From contig JAPSHX010000011.1 of the NCBI GenBank assembly GCA_031179305.1, forward strand, positions 49,700 through 113,699: a DNA stretch of 64,000 nt. The letters run 5' to 3'. The stretch is from Paenarthrobacter sp. (GTDB lineage: Bacteria; Actinomycetota; Actinomycetes; Actinomycetales; Micrococcaceae). The notes under the pieces were generated by a model. The model did no database searches, had not been told where the DNA came from, and saw nothing but the letters and a program-made list of their open reading frames with translations. Shown piece after piece: positions 24,174 through 32,576 of this stretch; position 1 is the first letter of the stretch, and each line of letters begins with the position of its first letter. The position numbers and the translations under genes were made by a program.

Positions 24174-24608
24174 CTAGGCCTTGGGTGGCGTGTTGGTCGC
24201 CGGACCTTCCGGAGCAGCGCCTCCCTCGCCTGTCCAGTCACTTCCCGCGGCGTCGTCCAAGGCCGGATCGGACACCACATCAGACTTGATAGTGGGCACG
24301 GTGGTGACGGTGGGCTTGCTGCTGGAAGAGGAGTCAGTTTGCTGACCCGCTTTCGGGGAGGTAATGCCCGGGAACATCGCTTCTGCCTTCTCCAGCAGCT
24401 TCTTGCCGGCCTCATACAGGTTGTCCACAATGTCCGGCACGGACTCCTGGACTGCCTCCGTGGCCTGGTGCACGTTCTCCTGAACCTCAGGGTTCTTCCA
24501 GAGCTTCTCAGTGCCCCCGCGGACCCGCCGGTACACCTCCGGCCAGGACTTCGATCCCCATACGTAGCCGACAGCCACGCCAACGGCGAACAATGCTTTG
24601 CCTTTCAC
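24174..24608 (-). CDS. YtxH-like small membrane-associated protein
   Basis: 144 residues from a GTG at 24608, which has AAGGAG eight bases upstream; an in-frame ATG at 24644 lacks one. The N-terminus VKGKALFAVGVAVGYVWGSK is a single hydrophobic segment, as in YtxH/general stress proteins, followed by a helical region with repeated VQE/AVQ motifs and a low-complexity Ser/Thr/Pro tail (about 90-144). Such proteins are induced by stress, and their role is unknown. It is divergent from the CsbD gene at 24794. Confidence 0.6.
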   Translation of the reverse strand: MKGKALFAVGVAVGYVWGSKSWPEVYRRVRGGTEKLWKNPEVQENVHQATEAVQESVPDIVDNLYEAGKKLLEKAEAMFPGITSPKAGQQTDSSSSSKPTVTTVPTIKSDVVSDPALDDAAGSDWTGEGGAAPEGPATNTPPKA

Positions 24609-24793
24609 AGCAATCACTCCTTCCGAGGTGTTATTCCTCGACACTATCCCTGCCGGGCATGCCGTGTCACCTGCGCATTGATTGCGGGCCGGTTAATAGT
24701 GATTTGCCGAAATAAAACATTCGACTAAACTGTTATGCCAACCAGCGGATATCCGCAGGAAGTAACCGCATCAAAACCCGAGGAGTGAAAACC

Positions 24794-24991
24794 ATGGGAC
24801 TGGGTGACAAGATCAGTAATGCCGCCGAAGAAGCAGGCGGCAAGGTCAAGGAAAAGACCGGAGAAACCACTGGCGACAGGGACCTGCAGACTCAGGGCGT
24901 CGGCGAGCAATCGAAGGCAAACGTCAAGCAGTCGGGCGAGAAAGTCAAGGACGCCGCCAAGGGAGTCAGCGACTCCCTCAAGGGCCACTAG
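24794..24991 (+). CDS. CsbD-family stress protein
   Basis: 65 residues from an ATG with GAGGAG nine bases upstream. The protein is hydrophilic with repeated lysine/glutamate-rich helices: KISNAAEEAGGKVKEKTGE, DLQTQGVGEQSKANVKQSGE and VKDAAKGVSDSLKGH. This is the CsbD pattern, a widespread small stress-induced family often under alternative sigma factors. It has a 14-bp palindrome, CCGCGGATCCGCGG (24993-25006), right after its stop. Confidence 0.85.
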   Translation: MGLGDKISNAAEEAGGKVKEKTGETTGDRDLQTQGVGEQSKANVKQSGEKVKDAAKGVSDSLKGH

Positions 24992-25295
24992 ACCGCGGAT
25001 CCGCGGCATTCCGGGCTCGCAAGCAAGGATCAACTAATAGTCAGGTTACTTGCTACTTGCCCCGGGAGCCGCTAGCGTTGCTGGTGTAGTACTGAGTCCG
25101 ACCCAATCGGCAGGAGTGCTTTATTGGCTGCATTTCATAAATTCATCGGGGTTGCATAAATAGTTCCACTCCCCCACATTCCATAGGGCCCCCGAGGCCC
25201 CATTACGGTGCCTACACCTTGGAACAGGCACCCGATGAACATACTCGCTTCATCACGTTCATGGAATTTCCATCAACAAGAAAGTAGGAGCAAAA
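24992..25295. other. Intergenic gap between CsbD and GlsB genes
   Basis: This 304-base gap begins with the palindrome CCGCGGATCCGCGG at 24993-25006. It is otherwise non-coding in all frames as far as I can see, with an AT-rich part at 25115-25165 that could hold the glsB promoter. TAGGAG at 25285-25290 is the glsB ribosome site. Nothing else was recognised. Confidence 0.6.
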
Positions 25296-25565
25296 ATGGG
25301 TTTCTTTGGTTTTCTTCTGCTCGGTCTTTTGGCCGGCGCTATCGCTAAGCTTATTCTTCCCGGCCGCCAGGGTGGCGGCTGGCTGGTAACCCTCCTTTTG
25401 GGCGTCGTCGGCGCTCTTCTGGGCGGTTGGATCGGCGGACTCATCTTCGGAACGGGCCTCCAGGAGTTCTTCTCTCTCACCACGTGGCTCTTGGCCATCG
25501 GCGGCTCCATCATCGTGCTGCTGATTTACGGCCTGGTCACCGGTCGTAAGGCACACCATGGCTAA
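25296..25565 (+). CDS. GlsB/YeaQ/YmgE-family membrane protein
   Basis: 89 residues with three hydrophobic segments. The conserved transglycosylase-associated pattern is clear: LLAGAIAKLILPGRQGGGW, LLGVVGALLGGWIGGLIFG and a C-terminal IGGSIIVLLIYGLV. The family is small, membrane-embedded and linked to stress, but the biochemical role is unknown. TAGGAG lies five bases before the ATG. The last eight bases overlap the start of the acidic protein gene. Confidence 0.88.
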   Translation: MGFFGFLLLGLLAGAIAKLILPGRQGGGWLVTLLLGVVGALLGGWIGGLIFGTGLQEFFSLTTWLLAIGGSIIVLLIYGLVTGRKAHHG

Positions 25566-25818
25566 TAACGAGAACCGCGACGCCAACGGCGACGAACTGG
25601 AAGGCCAGTATTCCGAGGGCGACTACGGCGACACCGGAGTGTCTCCGGAAACCCTGAAAGATGACGCCGGAGGCGACTACACCGAGGGTGACTACGCCGA
25701 AAAGACGGTACCTTCGGCAGACGCCGAATTAGACGAAAAGAACACGGAAGACGTTCCCGAGGACCGGCCCTTCTCTTCCGAACCGGATGAAGAAGCGTCT
25801 GGCTCCAGTCGACCGTAA
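25558..25818 (+). CDS. Small acidic repeat protein, hypothetical
   Basis: 86 residues, strongly acidic and without hydrophobic parts. It contains two or three imperfect copies of a (S/T)EGDYG/A motif (YSEGDYGDTG, YTEGDYAEKT), so it looks intrinsically disordered. It overlaps glsB by eight bases, so the two are translated together. Codon use is normal for the window. No family is recognised; a role in stress or osmotic protection is only a guess from the neighbours. A terminator hairpin follows. Confidence 0.7.
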   Translation: MANNENRDANGDELEGQYSEGDYGDTGVSPETLKDDAGGDYTEGDYAEKTVPSADAELDEKNTEDVPEDRPFSSEPDEEASGSSRP

Positions 25819-25833
25819 CATCTGAATCCAGCC

Positions 25834-25872
25834 AAGAACCCGGAGAACTGCAGATGCAGTCTCCGGGTTCTT
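25834..25872 (+). terminator. 13-bp hairpin terminator after the acidic protein gene
   Basis: AAGAACCCGGAGA (25834-25846) pairs perfectly with TCTCCGGGTTCTT (25860-25872), with a 13-base loop. It follows the stop at 25818 by 15 bases. Confidence 0.75.
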
Positions 25873-25962
25873 GCGTTGTCGGGCCTGATATTTTCGGGCA
25901 TGGATTGTTGGGGCATCCATGCGGTGGTCCGCGTAGCGTCGATGGAAAGAAGGGAGAACACG

Positions 25963-26844
25963 GTGCAAGAGGGAGGCATGATGCAGGGGTGGAACCGGGC
26001 CATAGAGCTCATCGAGAAAGACCTCACTGCGGAGATCGAGGTGGGTGTCTTGGCTCGCGCTGCCCTGACCTCCGAGTACCACTTCCGGCGGATGTTTTCC
26101 TCCCTGGCCGGCCTGCCAATCTCTGACTACATCCGCAGGCGGCGCCTGACGGCAGCCACTGCGGAAATCCTGGAGGGCGGGACAGTGCTGGACGTTGCCG
26201 TTCGCTACGGATACGGATCAGCTGAGGCATTCACCCGTGCGTTCAGGTCCCTGCACGGGCTAAGCCCCTCTGAGGCACGACAACCGGGGGCGGTTCTCCA
26301 TTCCCAACCTCAATTGAGGTTCCACCTCCGAGTCGAAGGAAACACCGACATGAAGCACCGCATTGAAGATCAACCCGCTTTCCGCCTCATCGGCCTGAAA
26401 GCCCGTGTCCCGTTGGTCCATGAGGGACCCAATCAAGCCATCATTGATTTCCAGCGCGGAGTGGACCCCGCGGTCACCAAGTCCTTGCTGGAGCTTGCGG
26501 ACATGGAACCGGCCGGCCCGCTCTCAGTCACTGACAACATCGATGAGCAACGCACCGAGGGAAGCGAACTGGACTACTGGCACGCAGTAGCCTCCACCAA
26601 ACCAGCGCCGGAAGGTTTCGAGTCCCTTGAGGTCCCCGCTGGCCTGTGGGTTGTCTTTGAAACCGAGGGAAAGTTCCCGGAAGTCCTGCAAGGTATGTGG
26701 GCAGACGCCGCTACCGAGTGGTTTCCCGCAAACCCTTACAGATGGGCGCCGGGACCGGAGATGCTCAGCGTCCAAGTGGAACCGGGCGGCATGCATGGCC
26801 GCGGGCAGCTGTGGATTCCCGTTGAAAGGGAAGAACTAGGCTGA
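25963..26844 (+). CDS. AraC-type regulator with GyrI-like effector domain
   Basis: About 293 residues from a GTG at 25963 with AAGGGAG upstream; ATGs at 25978 and 25981 are also possible. Two helix-turn-helix units fill residues 10-110 (AALTSEYHFRRMFSSLAGL and VRYGYGSAEAFTRAFRSL, ending with the FRS-HG-SP-AR signature). The C-terminal half (about 130-290) is a GyrI-like ligand-binding domain with EDQPAFRLIGLKARV and the ending LWIPVERE. It resembles Rob/SoxS-type drug or toxin sensors. It converges on and overlaps a cysteine hydrolase gene by nine bases. Confidence 0.88.
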   Translation: MQEGGMMQGWNRAIELIEKDLTAEIEVGVLARAALTSEYHFRRMFSSLAGLPISDYIRRRRLTAATAEILEGGTVLDVAVRYGYGSAEAFTRAFRSLHGLSPSEARQPGAVLHSQPQLRFHLRVEGNTDMKHRIEDQPAFRLIGLKARVPLVHEGPNQAIIDFQRGVDPAVTKSLLELADMEPAGPLSVTDNIDEQRTEGSELDYWHAVASTKPAPEGFESLEVPAGLWVVFETEGKFPEVLQGMWADAATEWFPANPYRWAPGPEMLSVQVEPGGMHGRGQLWIPVEREELG

Positions 26845-27399
26845 AGGAGCTGAGCCCAGAAGCTGACGTATCTCTTCCAAGGGCAATACGTTCTGCCGGT
26901 ATTCACGCGTGAGGACGCGGAGTACGGACTCTGCGGCCTCCGCGTTCTCCGTTCCAATGGCCTCCGCTGCGTAGATCACTTTGATGTTGTGCGCGAAGGC
27001 ATCTGCGGCCGTTTGGGCGATGCAGTTATGGGCCGAAATGCCGGCAAGAATGACGGTGTCCACGTCCCAGTTCCTCAAGCGCATTGCAAGATCTGTGCCA
27101 AAAAAGGCGCTGTCCCTGGTCTTGATCAGCCGTGGATAGTCTTCAGTGAGCAGGCCGGGAACGAACTCGGCCTGCTCACTGCCCCTGAAGATGAACCCCT
27201 GGTCATCGTCCAGCATGTTCAGGCTCCACGTGGATTTGTCCCGTTCATGAACAGTTCCTATCAGGAGCACTTTGGCCCCGGTTTGGAGCGCGCTGCTGGT
27301 CAACGAGTTGCAGGCAGCAACAATTTCTTCCTGGCGCCCCTTCAGAGCAGGGTCTTCGAAGTAGGCGTTCTGCATGTCGATCACCAACACAGCGAACAT
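26836..27399 (-). CDS. Isochorismatase-like cysteine hydrolase
   Basis: 187 residues. The catalytic triad is visible: the aspartate in VLVIDMQNAYF, the lysine in RLIKTRDSAFFGTD, and the nucleophile cysteine in GISAHNCIAQTAADAF near residue 125. This superfamily hydrolyses isochorismate, nicotinamide, ureidoglycolate-type amides and similar substrates; the exact one is unknown. The gene is convergent with the AraC gene, and it is transcribed after the SDR gene at 27447-28382 in the same direction, with 47 bases between them. Confidence 0.88.
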   Translation of the reverse strand: MFAVLVIDMQNAYFEDPALKGRQEEIVAACNSLTSSALQTGAKVLLIGTVHERDKSTWSLNMLDDDQGFIFRGSEQAEFVPGLLTEDYPRLIKTRDSAFFGTDLAMRLRNWDVDTVILAGISAHNCIAQTAADAFAHNIKVIYAAEAIGTENAEAAESVLRVLTREYRQNVLPLEEIRQLLGSAPSA

Positions 27400-27446
27400 T
27401 CTTTCTCCCCTTACACGTGAACTTCAACAGACCGGCCGGGCAGTGA

Positions 27447-28382
27447 TCAGAGTCCCTTACCACCCGTTACGGGAAGGACTGCCCCTGAAATGTAGGATCC
27501 TTCGTCTGATGCCAGCAACACGTAGGCCGGTGCCAGCTCAGCAGGCTGGCCGGCACGGCCCAGCGGCGTGTCCTGTCCAAAGGTGGGCAGCTTGTCCGGC
27601 CATTCGGTGGCGGGAATCAGCGGGGTCCAAATGGGACCAGGTGCCACGGCGTTGACACGGATTCCCTTGGGCCCAAGTTCCTCGGCCATGGCCTTGGTGA
27701 AGGCCACTTGGGCCGCTTTGGTCATGGCATAGTCGATCAACTGGGCGGAAGGATTAAACGCCTGGATGGACGCTGTGACAATGACCGAGGCGCCCGGACG
27801 GAGATGTGGGATGGCTGCTTGTGCCGTCCAGATGAGTGAGTACAGGTTGGTCTTGAAGACACGGTCGAACTCCTCGGTGGGGATGGTCTCCAAGCCTTCG
27901 CGGTTCTTCTGGTAAGCCGCGTTCAACACCACTACATTGAGCCCGCCAAGCTCCTGCACGGTGCGTTCCACAATTTCAGCTGCGAAGCCTTCGTCCCTCG
28001 CATCACCGGGCAACAGCAGTGCTTGCGCTCCGCACTCACGGATCCATTCCGCCGTCGACTGAGCGTCTTCCTCTTCCTCCGGAAGATAGCTAATGGCCAC
28101 GTTGGCGCCCTCGCGCGCGTAGGCAATGGCCACCGCAGCGCCGATGCCGGAGTCGCCGCCGGTAATGAGGGCGGTTTTTCCCTGCAAGCGCCCATGCCCC
28201 ACATAGCTCTTCTCGCCATGGTCCGGTTGCGGATCCAGTGGTTGCGTGAGGCCCGGCTGTTCCTGCTCCTGCTGAGGGAATTCGCCCGAGTGGTACCCGC
28301 TGCGAGGGTCTGATGGCGCGGAGGTGAGGCGGTTCCCGTCGGTTAGTGGCTTGTCAGGCTGGTTCGGATCACGTTGAGTCAT
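27447..28382 (-). CDS. SDR-family oxidoreductase
   Basis: 311 residues from an ATG at 28382 that has AAAGGGG ten bases upstream. After a polar Gln/Pro-rich N-terminal 40 residues comes the NAD(P) fold: TALITGGDSGIGAAVA near 55, NVVVLNAAYQ near 130, catalytic serine in VIVTASIQAF and YxxxK in DYAMTKAAQVAFTKA near 210. The Gly-rich tail ISGAVLPVTGG closes the family pattern. This subgroup (YhxC-like) is often in stress regulons. The promoter region contains a 16-bp direct repeat. Confidence 0.9.
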   Translation of the reverse strand: MTQRDPNQPDKPLTDGNRLTSAPSDPRSGYHSGEFPQQEQEQPGLTQPLDPQPDHGEKSYVGHGRLQGKTALITGGDSGIGAAVAIAYAREGANVAISYLPEEEEDAQSTAEWIRECGAQALLLPGDARDEGFAAEIVERTVQELGGLNVVVLNAAYQKNREGLETIPTEEFDRVFKTNLYSLIWTAQAAIPHLRPGASVIVTASIQAFNPSAQLIDYAMTKAAQVAFTKAMAEELGPKGIRVNAVAPGPIWTPLIPATEWPDKLPTFGQDTPLGRAGQPAELAPAYVLLASDEGSYISGAVLPVTGGKGL

Positions 28383-28401
28383 GTTCTGCCCCTTTTCGGA
28401 T

Positions 28402-28434
28402 TTCACTGCCGGTACTTATTCACTGCCGGTACTT
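28402..28434. repeat. 16-bp direct repeat upstream of the SDR gene
   Basis: TTCACTGCCGGTACTT occurs at 28402-28417 and again at 28419-28434. It lies in the leader of the minus-strand SDR gene, 20 to 52 bases before its start codon, so it could be a pair of binding sites or a small tandem duplication. Confidence 0.75.
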
Positions 28435-28477
28435 TTGCCCTGTACCCCGGCTCCCAAGCTCCTAAACGCAGCTGGAA

Positions 28478-29326
28478 CTAGGTCCGGAGAGTCCTCGCCT
28501 TAACCATCAGGAAAAGGCCATAGGCGATGAGCCCTAACGCCACGGCAGCCAACAAGTACGGACCGTAGGGCTGCTCCTTCAAGGCTTTCAAACTTCCGTC
28601 AAGGCCCGTTGATTGTTCGGGCTGCGCGCGAACGGCGGCAATGACCACCAGCAATCCCACAAGGAACAGGGCGATCCCCTTTGCGATGTAACCCACCACG
28701 CCAACCCACAGCTGGAACTGGTGCACGGTCCGGTTGGATGACAAGGAAAGGTCCTTGGTGAATTTCCGACGGAAGCCCCTAACAGCAAACACGATGCCGG
28801 TAATGGCGATACCGATGCCGACGGCGATCAGCAGGAATACCCCGAAGGGTGCCTTCATGAGCGTGACAGTGAAGTCGCTGCTGGACTCCCGACTGTTCTG
28901 GCCCTGTCCAACGAGGAAGGACATGATGGTGGCCGCCAATGCAGCGAACACCAAGGCCTGGCCCAAGGCCGATAACCGCTTGGTCAGTTTGTTGTCAGAC
29001 GCGAGGCGATAGCCAAGGATGGCATTTCCCAGCTGCCACAGGACAAGCGCTGCACAGGCTGTAAAGCAGGCCCAGAGCAGGAGGGGTCCTGCTGGCTTGT
29101 TGGCCAACTCGGTCACCGCGCCGCTGACATCAGCCTCGCCGCCGCGGCCCACCGCGAGTTGGACTGCGATGACGCCAATGAGTATGTGCAGCAGCCCGCT
29201 CACGGCATAGCCGACCCGGGCAACAGCTGCGAAAGCCTGCGAATTCGCGGCTTCCCCGGCCACATCAGCGGCCTTTCTCATCTCTTCCTTAATGGCAAGC
29301 CTCCTTATTTTCGCGCTGGACTCCAT
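28478..29326 (-). CDS. DUF1206 membrane protein
   Basis: 282 residues with six hydrophobic segments in three repeated pairs, the layout of DUF1206 proteins. Each repeat has an R-x-GY-x-x-x-G motif: ARVGYAVSGLLHILIGVIA near residue 36, LALWQLGNAILGYR-like and VGVVGYIAKGIALFLVGLL near 190. Most actinobacteria carry one, and it has no known function; it is assumed to sit in the cytoplasmic membrane. ATG 29326 has AAGGGA upstream; ATG 29281 with AAGGAAG is an alternative start. Confidence 0.85.
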   Translation of the reverse strand: MESSAKIRRLAIKEEMRKAADVAGEAANSQAFAAVARVGYAVSGLLHILIGVIAVQLAVGRGGEADVSGAVTELANKPAGPLLLWACFTACAALVLWQLGNAILGYRLASDNKLTKRLSALGQALVFAALAATIMSFLVGQGQNSRESSSDFTVTLMKAPFGVFLLIAVGIGIAITGIVFAVRGFRRKFTKDLSLSSNRTVHQFQLWVGVVGYIAKGIALFLVGLLVVIAAVRAQPEQSTGLDGSLKALKEQPYGPYLLAAVALGLIAYGLFLMVKARTLRT

Positions 29327-29397
29327 CGTCCCTTAAACAGCGTCAGGCAGGTACTTGCCCGAATAACGAGGTGCCGGCCCCAATAAAGCTTGGCGCG

Positions 29398-29601
29398 CTA
29401 GAACCCGACGACCGACTGCGGCCAGATGCTCCGGAGCCCGGCCCCAAGGGGGTTGAATTGCTCACGGACGGTCACCACTGCACGGGTCTGGCCAACGGAT
29501 TCTCCAGCTGAACCCGCAGGTTCCGCAGTGCCAGCCAGGGCGTCGGAATTCGTGGGGGCGGCGCCGGCAGTCACGGACTTAGCGGAGATCTGGTCAGTCA
29601 T
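29398..29601 (-). CDS. Short hypothetical protein
   Basis: A 67-residue reading frame with an ATG preceded by AGGAAGG at about 14 bases. The middle is Ala/Gly/Glu-rich and the C-terminal 25 residues (VREQFNPLGAGLRSIWPQSV) look structured, with a conserved-looking aromatic end. No family is recognised. It is placed by codon pattern and by a ribosome site, without other evidence, and could be a small exported or regulatory peptide or not a gene at all. Confidence 0.4.
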   Translation of the reverse strand: MTDQISAKSVTAGAAPTNSDALAGTAEPAGSAGESVGQTRAVVTVREQFNPLGAGLRSIWPQSVVGF

Positions 29602-29751
29602 TTCGGTGGTCCTTCCTGGAAGTTCCCGTCAGCTGATTGGCTGATGATTCAACCATCGGACGGGGTCCTCAAGAAGGGCGCCGGGGCATCTCAAGATTCC
29701 CTCAAGATTCAAGCCCGGACGTCGAATCCGGCCGGGTGAAGGAAAAGGATC

Positions 29752-30249
29752 TTAGCGGGCGTCCTTTTTCGCTTGTCGCTGGGCGCCTTGCGAACGGCTG
29801 GAGGCGTCCCGTTTCACTCCCCCGGTGGTTTTCTGGTGCGAACGGGCCCGGCCCGAACTGCTGGTGGATTTGGTACCGGTCCCGGCGCTCTCCGGTCCAG
29901 CGGACTTGCCGGCACTGGCGCGTTCCAGCCGCTCATCCTTGAGTTCTTCTGCCGCCTCATGGGCCACACGGGCAAGTTCCGTGCTCACGATGGAAAGGGC
30001 TTCCTCGAACACGAAAGCCCGGGCACGCGCTTTGTCCGACTTGTTGGCTGCGGCTCCGCGACCGCCGGCTTCCAGTACTTCGTCTGCCGCTTTGCGCCGA
30101 TAGTTGGTGGTGTACTTGTTCCTGGCCTTCCGCACCCGTTTATGGAGCTGGAGCAAGCCTTCCTCGTCGAGGAGCTCAAGTCTGGCTGGCTCCAATTCGC
30201 GAATCAAATCAAGTTGATCTTGTTTCAACACCCACAGATATTGGTCCAT
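29752..30249 (-). CDS. Hypothetical protein with basic low-complexity tail
   Basis: 165 residues from an ATG at 30249; a GTG at 30267 is in frame but too close to AGGAGG. The N-terminal 100 residues are helical, with MDQYLWVLKQDQLDLIRELE and RKARNKYTTNYRRKAADEVLE. The tail (about 110-165) is rich in Ser, Gly, Lys and Arg, typical of nucleic-acid-associated or disordered actinobacterial proteins. No family is recognised. It is followed on the same strand, across a gap, by the short gene at 29398. Confidence 0.55.
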   Translation of the reverse strand: MDQYLWVLKQDQLDLIRELEPARLELLDEEGLLQLHKRVRKARNKYTTNYRRKAADEVLEAGGRGAAANKSDKARARAFVFEEALSIVSTELARVAHEAAEELKDERLERASAGKSAGPESAGTGTKSTSSSGRARSHQKTTGGVKRDASSRSQGAQRQAKKDAR

Positions 30250-30300
30250 TCGCCGATGATTCCACACCTCCTGTTGGAGGTATAGAGCGTCATGGAGTTC

Positions 30301-30708
30301 TTACCCAGTTGCTGTGCGGCCCTGCTGCTCACCGGCCTGTTGCTCCGGCTCCAGAAGCCATGTCATTGCCTCGGCTTCGGAGGTAAAGAACCGCGTGGGG
30401 CAAGGCGCGGGTTGGGCGGCCAGCTGGTAGTCGACGAGTATGCGGTCAACAGGATTTTCACCCAGCAACGCGATTCTGGTGGCCGCACAGGGTTCGATGA
30501 AAACGTCACGTGCCGCGCGACTCAGATGGCTTGCATTAGCCATCCTGACCAGCAAGGGATAGCGATTACCGGCAGCGAACTCATTGACCGCGTCCACTGC
30601 CGCACGGGCGTTACCGGCTTCGATTCTGACACCAGGGTCCCAAGCCAGTATCAAGACATTGTCCGGCTCGAGCTGGATGGTGTAATCGACGTGGTCCGTC
30701 TCAGCCAT
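30301..30708 (-). CDS. STAS/SpoIIAA-like protein
   Basis: 135 residues from an ATG at 30708 with GGAGACGG upstream; a longer frame from 30768 lacks a better start. The order is strand-helix-strand-helix with a central nucleotide-like segment (LLGENPVDRILVDYQL) and a C-terminal FFTSEAEAMTWLL, the pattern of small STAS/SpoIIAA-like anti-sigma antagonist domains. No kinase or sigma gene is nearby, so the partner is unknown. It is divergent from nothing and faces the GlxA-type regulator gene on the same strand 138 bases away. Confidence 0.6.
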   Translation of the reverse strand: MAETDHVDYTIQLEPDNVLILAWDPGVRIEAGNARAAVDAVNEFAAGNRYPLLVRMANASHLSRAARDVFIEPCAATRIALLGENPVDRILVDYQLAAQPAPCPTRFFTSEAEAMTWLLEPEQQAGEQQGRTATG

Positions 30709-30846
30709 AGAACCGTCTCCATCTCTGCAGGTTTGCAGGACTGCCCGCATGCCGCCGGCTGACTCCACCCTGCACTACGCAGCAATCACCACGTCTCATC
30801 CAAAAAGAGTGATCTTTGCTTTGGTTTCCGTGACGGCTTTCGGCAG

Positions 30847-31788
30847 TCATGCGGTAAAGCGGCGCCTGTAGTCCGTGGGTGAGGTGGAAAAGGCGCTGGC
30901 AAAGTTCTGCCTGAGAGTCACGGCGCTGCCGAACCCGCAGTCGGCCGCAACCTGGTCAACAGACAGGTCGGTGGTTTCCAACAGACGGCGGGCGGCATCG
31001 AGTCGGCGTGTACGTATCCAGGCCGACGGCGTGGTCCCGGTTGAGGCGCGGAAGGCGCGCACGAAAGTTCGACGGCTCATGTGGGCTTGGGTCGCGAGCC
31101 GGTCAATGCTGAGAGGTTCACCGAGCCGACCCATCGCCCACTCAAGCAAACGCGCCATCGGATCGCCCTCAGCTCGCGGGGGAAGAGGATGCTCGATGTA
31201 CTGAGCCTGCCCACCTTCCCGGTGCGGAGCGATCACCAGGCTTCGCGCCACTTGGTTGGCCGCTTCCGCCCCCAAGCGCCCCCTCACAACGTGCAGGCAT
31301 GCATCGAGTCCGGATGCTGTGCCGGCAGAAGTCAGGACGTCGCCGTGATCGATGTACAGCACTGTTTGGTCGAGGGAGACGTCCGGATGCCGGACAGCGA
31401 GGGAATCAAAGGCTTGCCAGTGGGTCACGGCAGATCGCCCGTTCAGGAGACCGGCGTCGGCAACGGGAATAGCTCCCAAGCACAGACCCACGATGGTTGC
31501 GCCCCTGCCATGGGCCAGCCGGAGGACGTTGCTGAGGGCTTCGCCGGTCTCGCGTTCGTCGTCGAACCAGGACGGCACCACTACGACGTCGGCGTGTTCC
31601 GCCGTCGACAGTCCTTGGACCTGCCCCAATGTGTACCCCTCGGCCGTTTGGATGTGGCCCGCCCGGTCTGAGAACAGGACAGTGTTCCACTCAGCTAGTG
31701 CCTGGCGTGAGACCTCGTCGAAAACCATTTGTGGCACGGCAAGGTGAAACATCGTGACCCCGTTGAACGCGTACACCGCGATCCTCAT
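30847..31788 (-). CDS. GlxA-family regulator (PfpI-like domain plus AraC HTH)
   Basis: 313 residues from an ATG at 31788 with GGAGGG upstream. The N-terminal domain (about 1-185) is the class I glutamine-amidotransferase-like DJ-1/PfpI fold used as a sensor; its nucleophile elbow is IVGLCLGAIPVADAG. The C-terminal AraC-type DNA-binding part (about 215-313) has two HTH motifs, ATQAHMSRRTFVRAFRAST and VAADCGFGSAVTLRQNFA. Such regulators control amine and betaine use. It is divergent from the isochorismatase-like gene at 31917, its probable target. Confidence 0.9.
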   Translation of the reverse strand: MRIAVYAFNGVTMFHLAVPQMVFDEVSRQALAEWNTVLFSDRAGHIQTAEGYTLGQVQGLSTAEHADVVVVPSWFDDERETGEALSNVLRLAHGRGATIVGLCLGAIPVADAGLLNGRSAVTHWQAFDSLAVRHPDVSLDQTVLYIDHGDVLTSAGTASGLDACLHVVRGRLGAEAANQVARSLVIAPHREGGQAQYIEHPLPPRAEGDPMARLLEWAMGRLGEPLSIDRLATQAHMSRRTFVRAFRASTGTTPSAWIRTRRLDAARRLLETTDLSVDQVAADCGFGSAVTLRQNFASAFSTSPTDYRRRFTA

Positions 31789-31916
31789 ACTGCCCTCCAC
31801 TGTTGGCCTGAATCAATCGTATATGGGCATTCGTGCCACTGGCGCACCAGGGGCAAGGGACGAATGATGGAGGGAGCCGCCAAAAGGCGCCCCAATAACC
31901 ACCACGGGAGAACACT

Positions 31917-32555
31917 ATGAGCACACCCCACCGCGCCCTGGTCCTCGTCGATGTCCAGCAGCAGTACTTCAGCGGGCCGCTGGAAATCCAGTACCCGCCC
32001 CACCAAGAGTCGCTCCCCCTGATCGCCAACGCCATCGACGCCGCAACTGCCGCGGGCATCCCCATCGCAGCAATCCAGCACAGCGAAGGAGAAGGCGCAC
32101 CCGTCTTCGCCCCGGGAACAGCGGAATATGAGCTGCACCCCGAGGTGGAAACCCGCAGGACCGGTTCCTGGAAAAAGGTAGTCAAGCAGTATGGATCCGT
32201 GTACGCCGGCACGGACATTGCCGCCTGGCTGCGGGAGCACGACGTCGACACCGTCACTTTGGTGGGCTACATGACCAACAACTGCATCCTGGCCTCGGCG
32301 GTGGAAGCAGAATTTCTTGGCTTCACCACCGAAGTACTTTCAGATGCCACGGGAGCCATCAACCTCAGCAACGCGGCAGGAACCGCTGACGCGAAGACAG
32401 TGCACACCACGTTGATGGCACTGCTGAACTCCAACTGGGCCGCCGTTGCACCCACCGAAACATGGGCCAAGGCCGTTGAATCCGGACATACCCTGGAAAA
32501 GAGCGATCTGGGCAGCTCCGCCATGGCAGGAGCCGCCTTGCAGGCAGCTTCCTGA
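31917..32555 (+). CDS. Isochorismatase-like cysteine hydrolase
   Basis: 212 residues. The triad is present: aspartate in VLVDVQQQYF, lysine in WKKVVKQYGSVYAGTD, and cysteine in GYMTNNCILASAVEAE near residue 122. It is longer than the first isochorismatase gene and most like the group whose genes pair with GlxA-type regulators, which hydrolyse amides from amino-acid and betaine breakdown. It is divergent from that regulator and 21 bases upstream of the convergent MFS gene. Confidence 0.88.
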   Translation: MSTPHRALVLVDVQQQYFSGPLEIQYPPHQESLPLIANAIDAATAAGIPIAAIQHSEGEGAPVFAPGTAEYELHPEVETRRTGSWKKVVKQYGSVYAGTDIAAWLREHDVDTVTLVGYMTNNCILASAVEAEFLGFTTEVLSDATGAINLSNAAGTADAKTVHTTLMALLNSNWAAVAPTETWAKAVESGHTLEKSDLGSSAMAGAALQAAS

Positions 32556-32576
32556 TCAACCCGGATCAGTTCCGAA

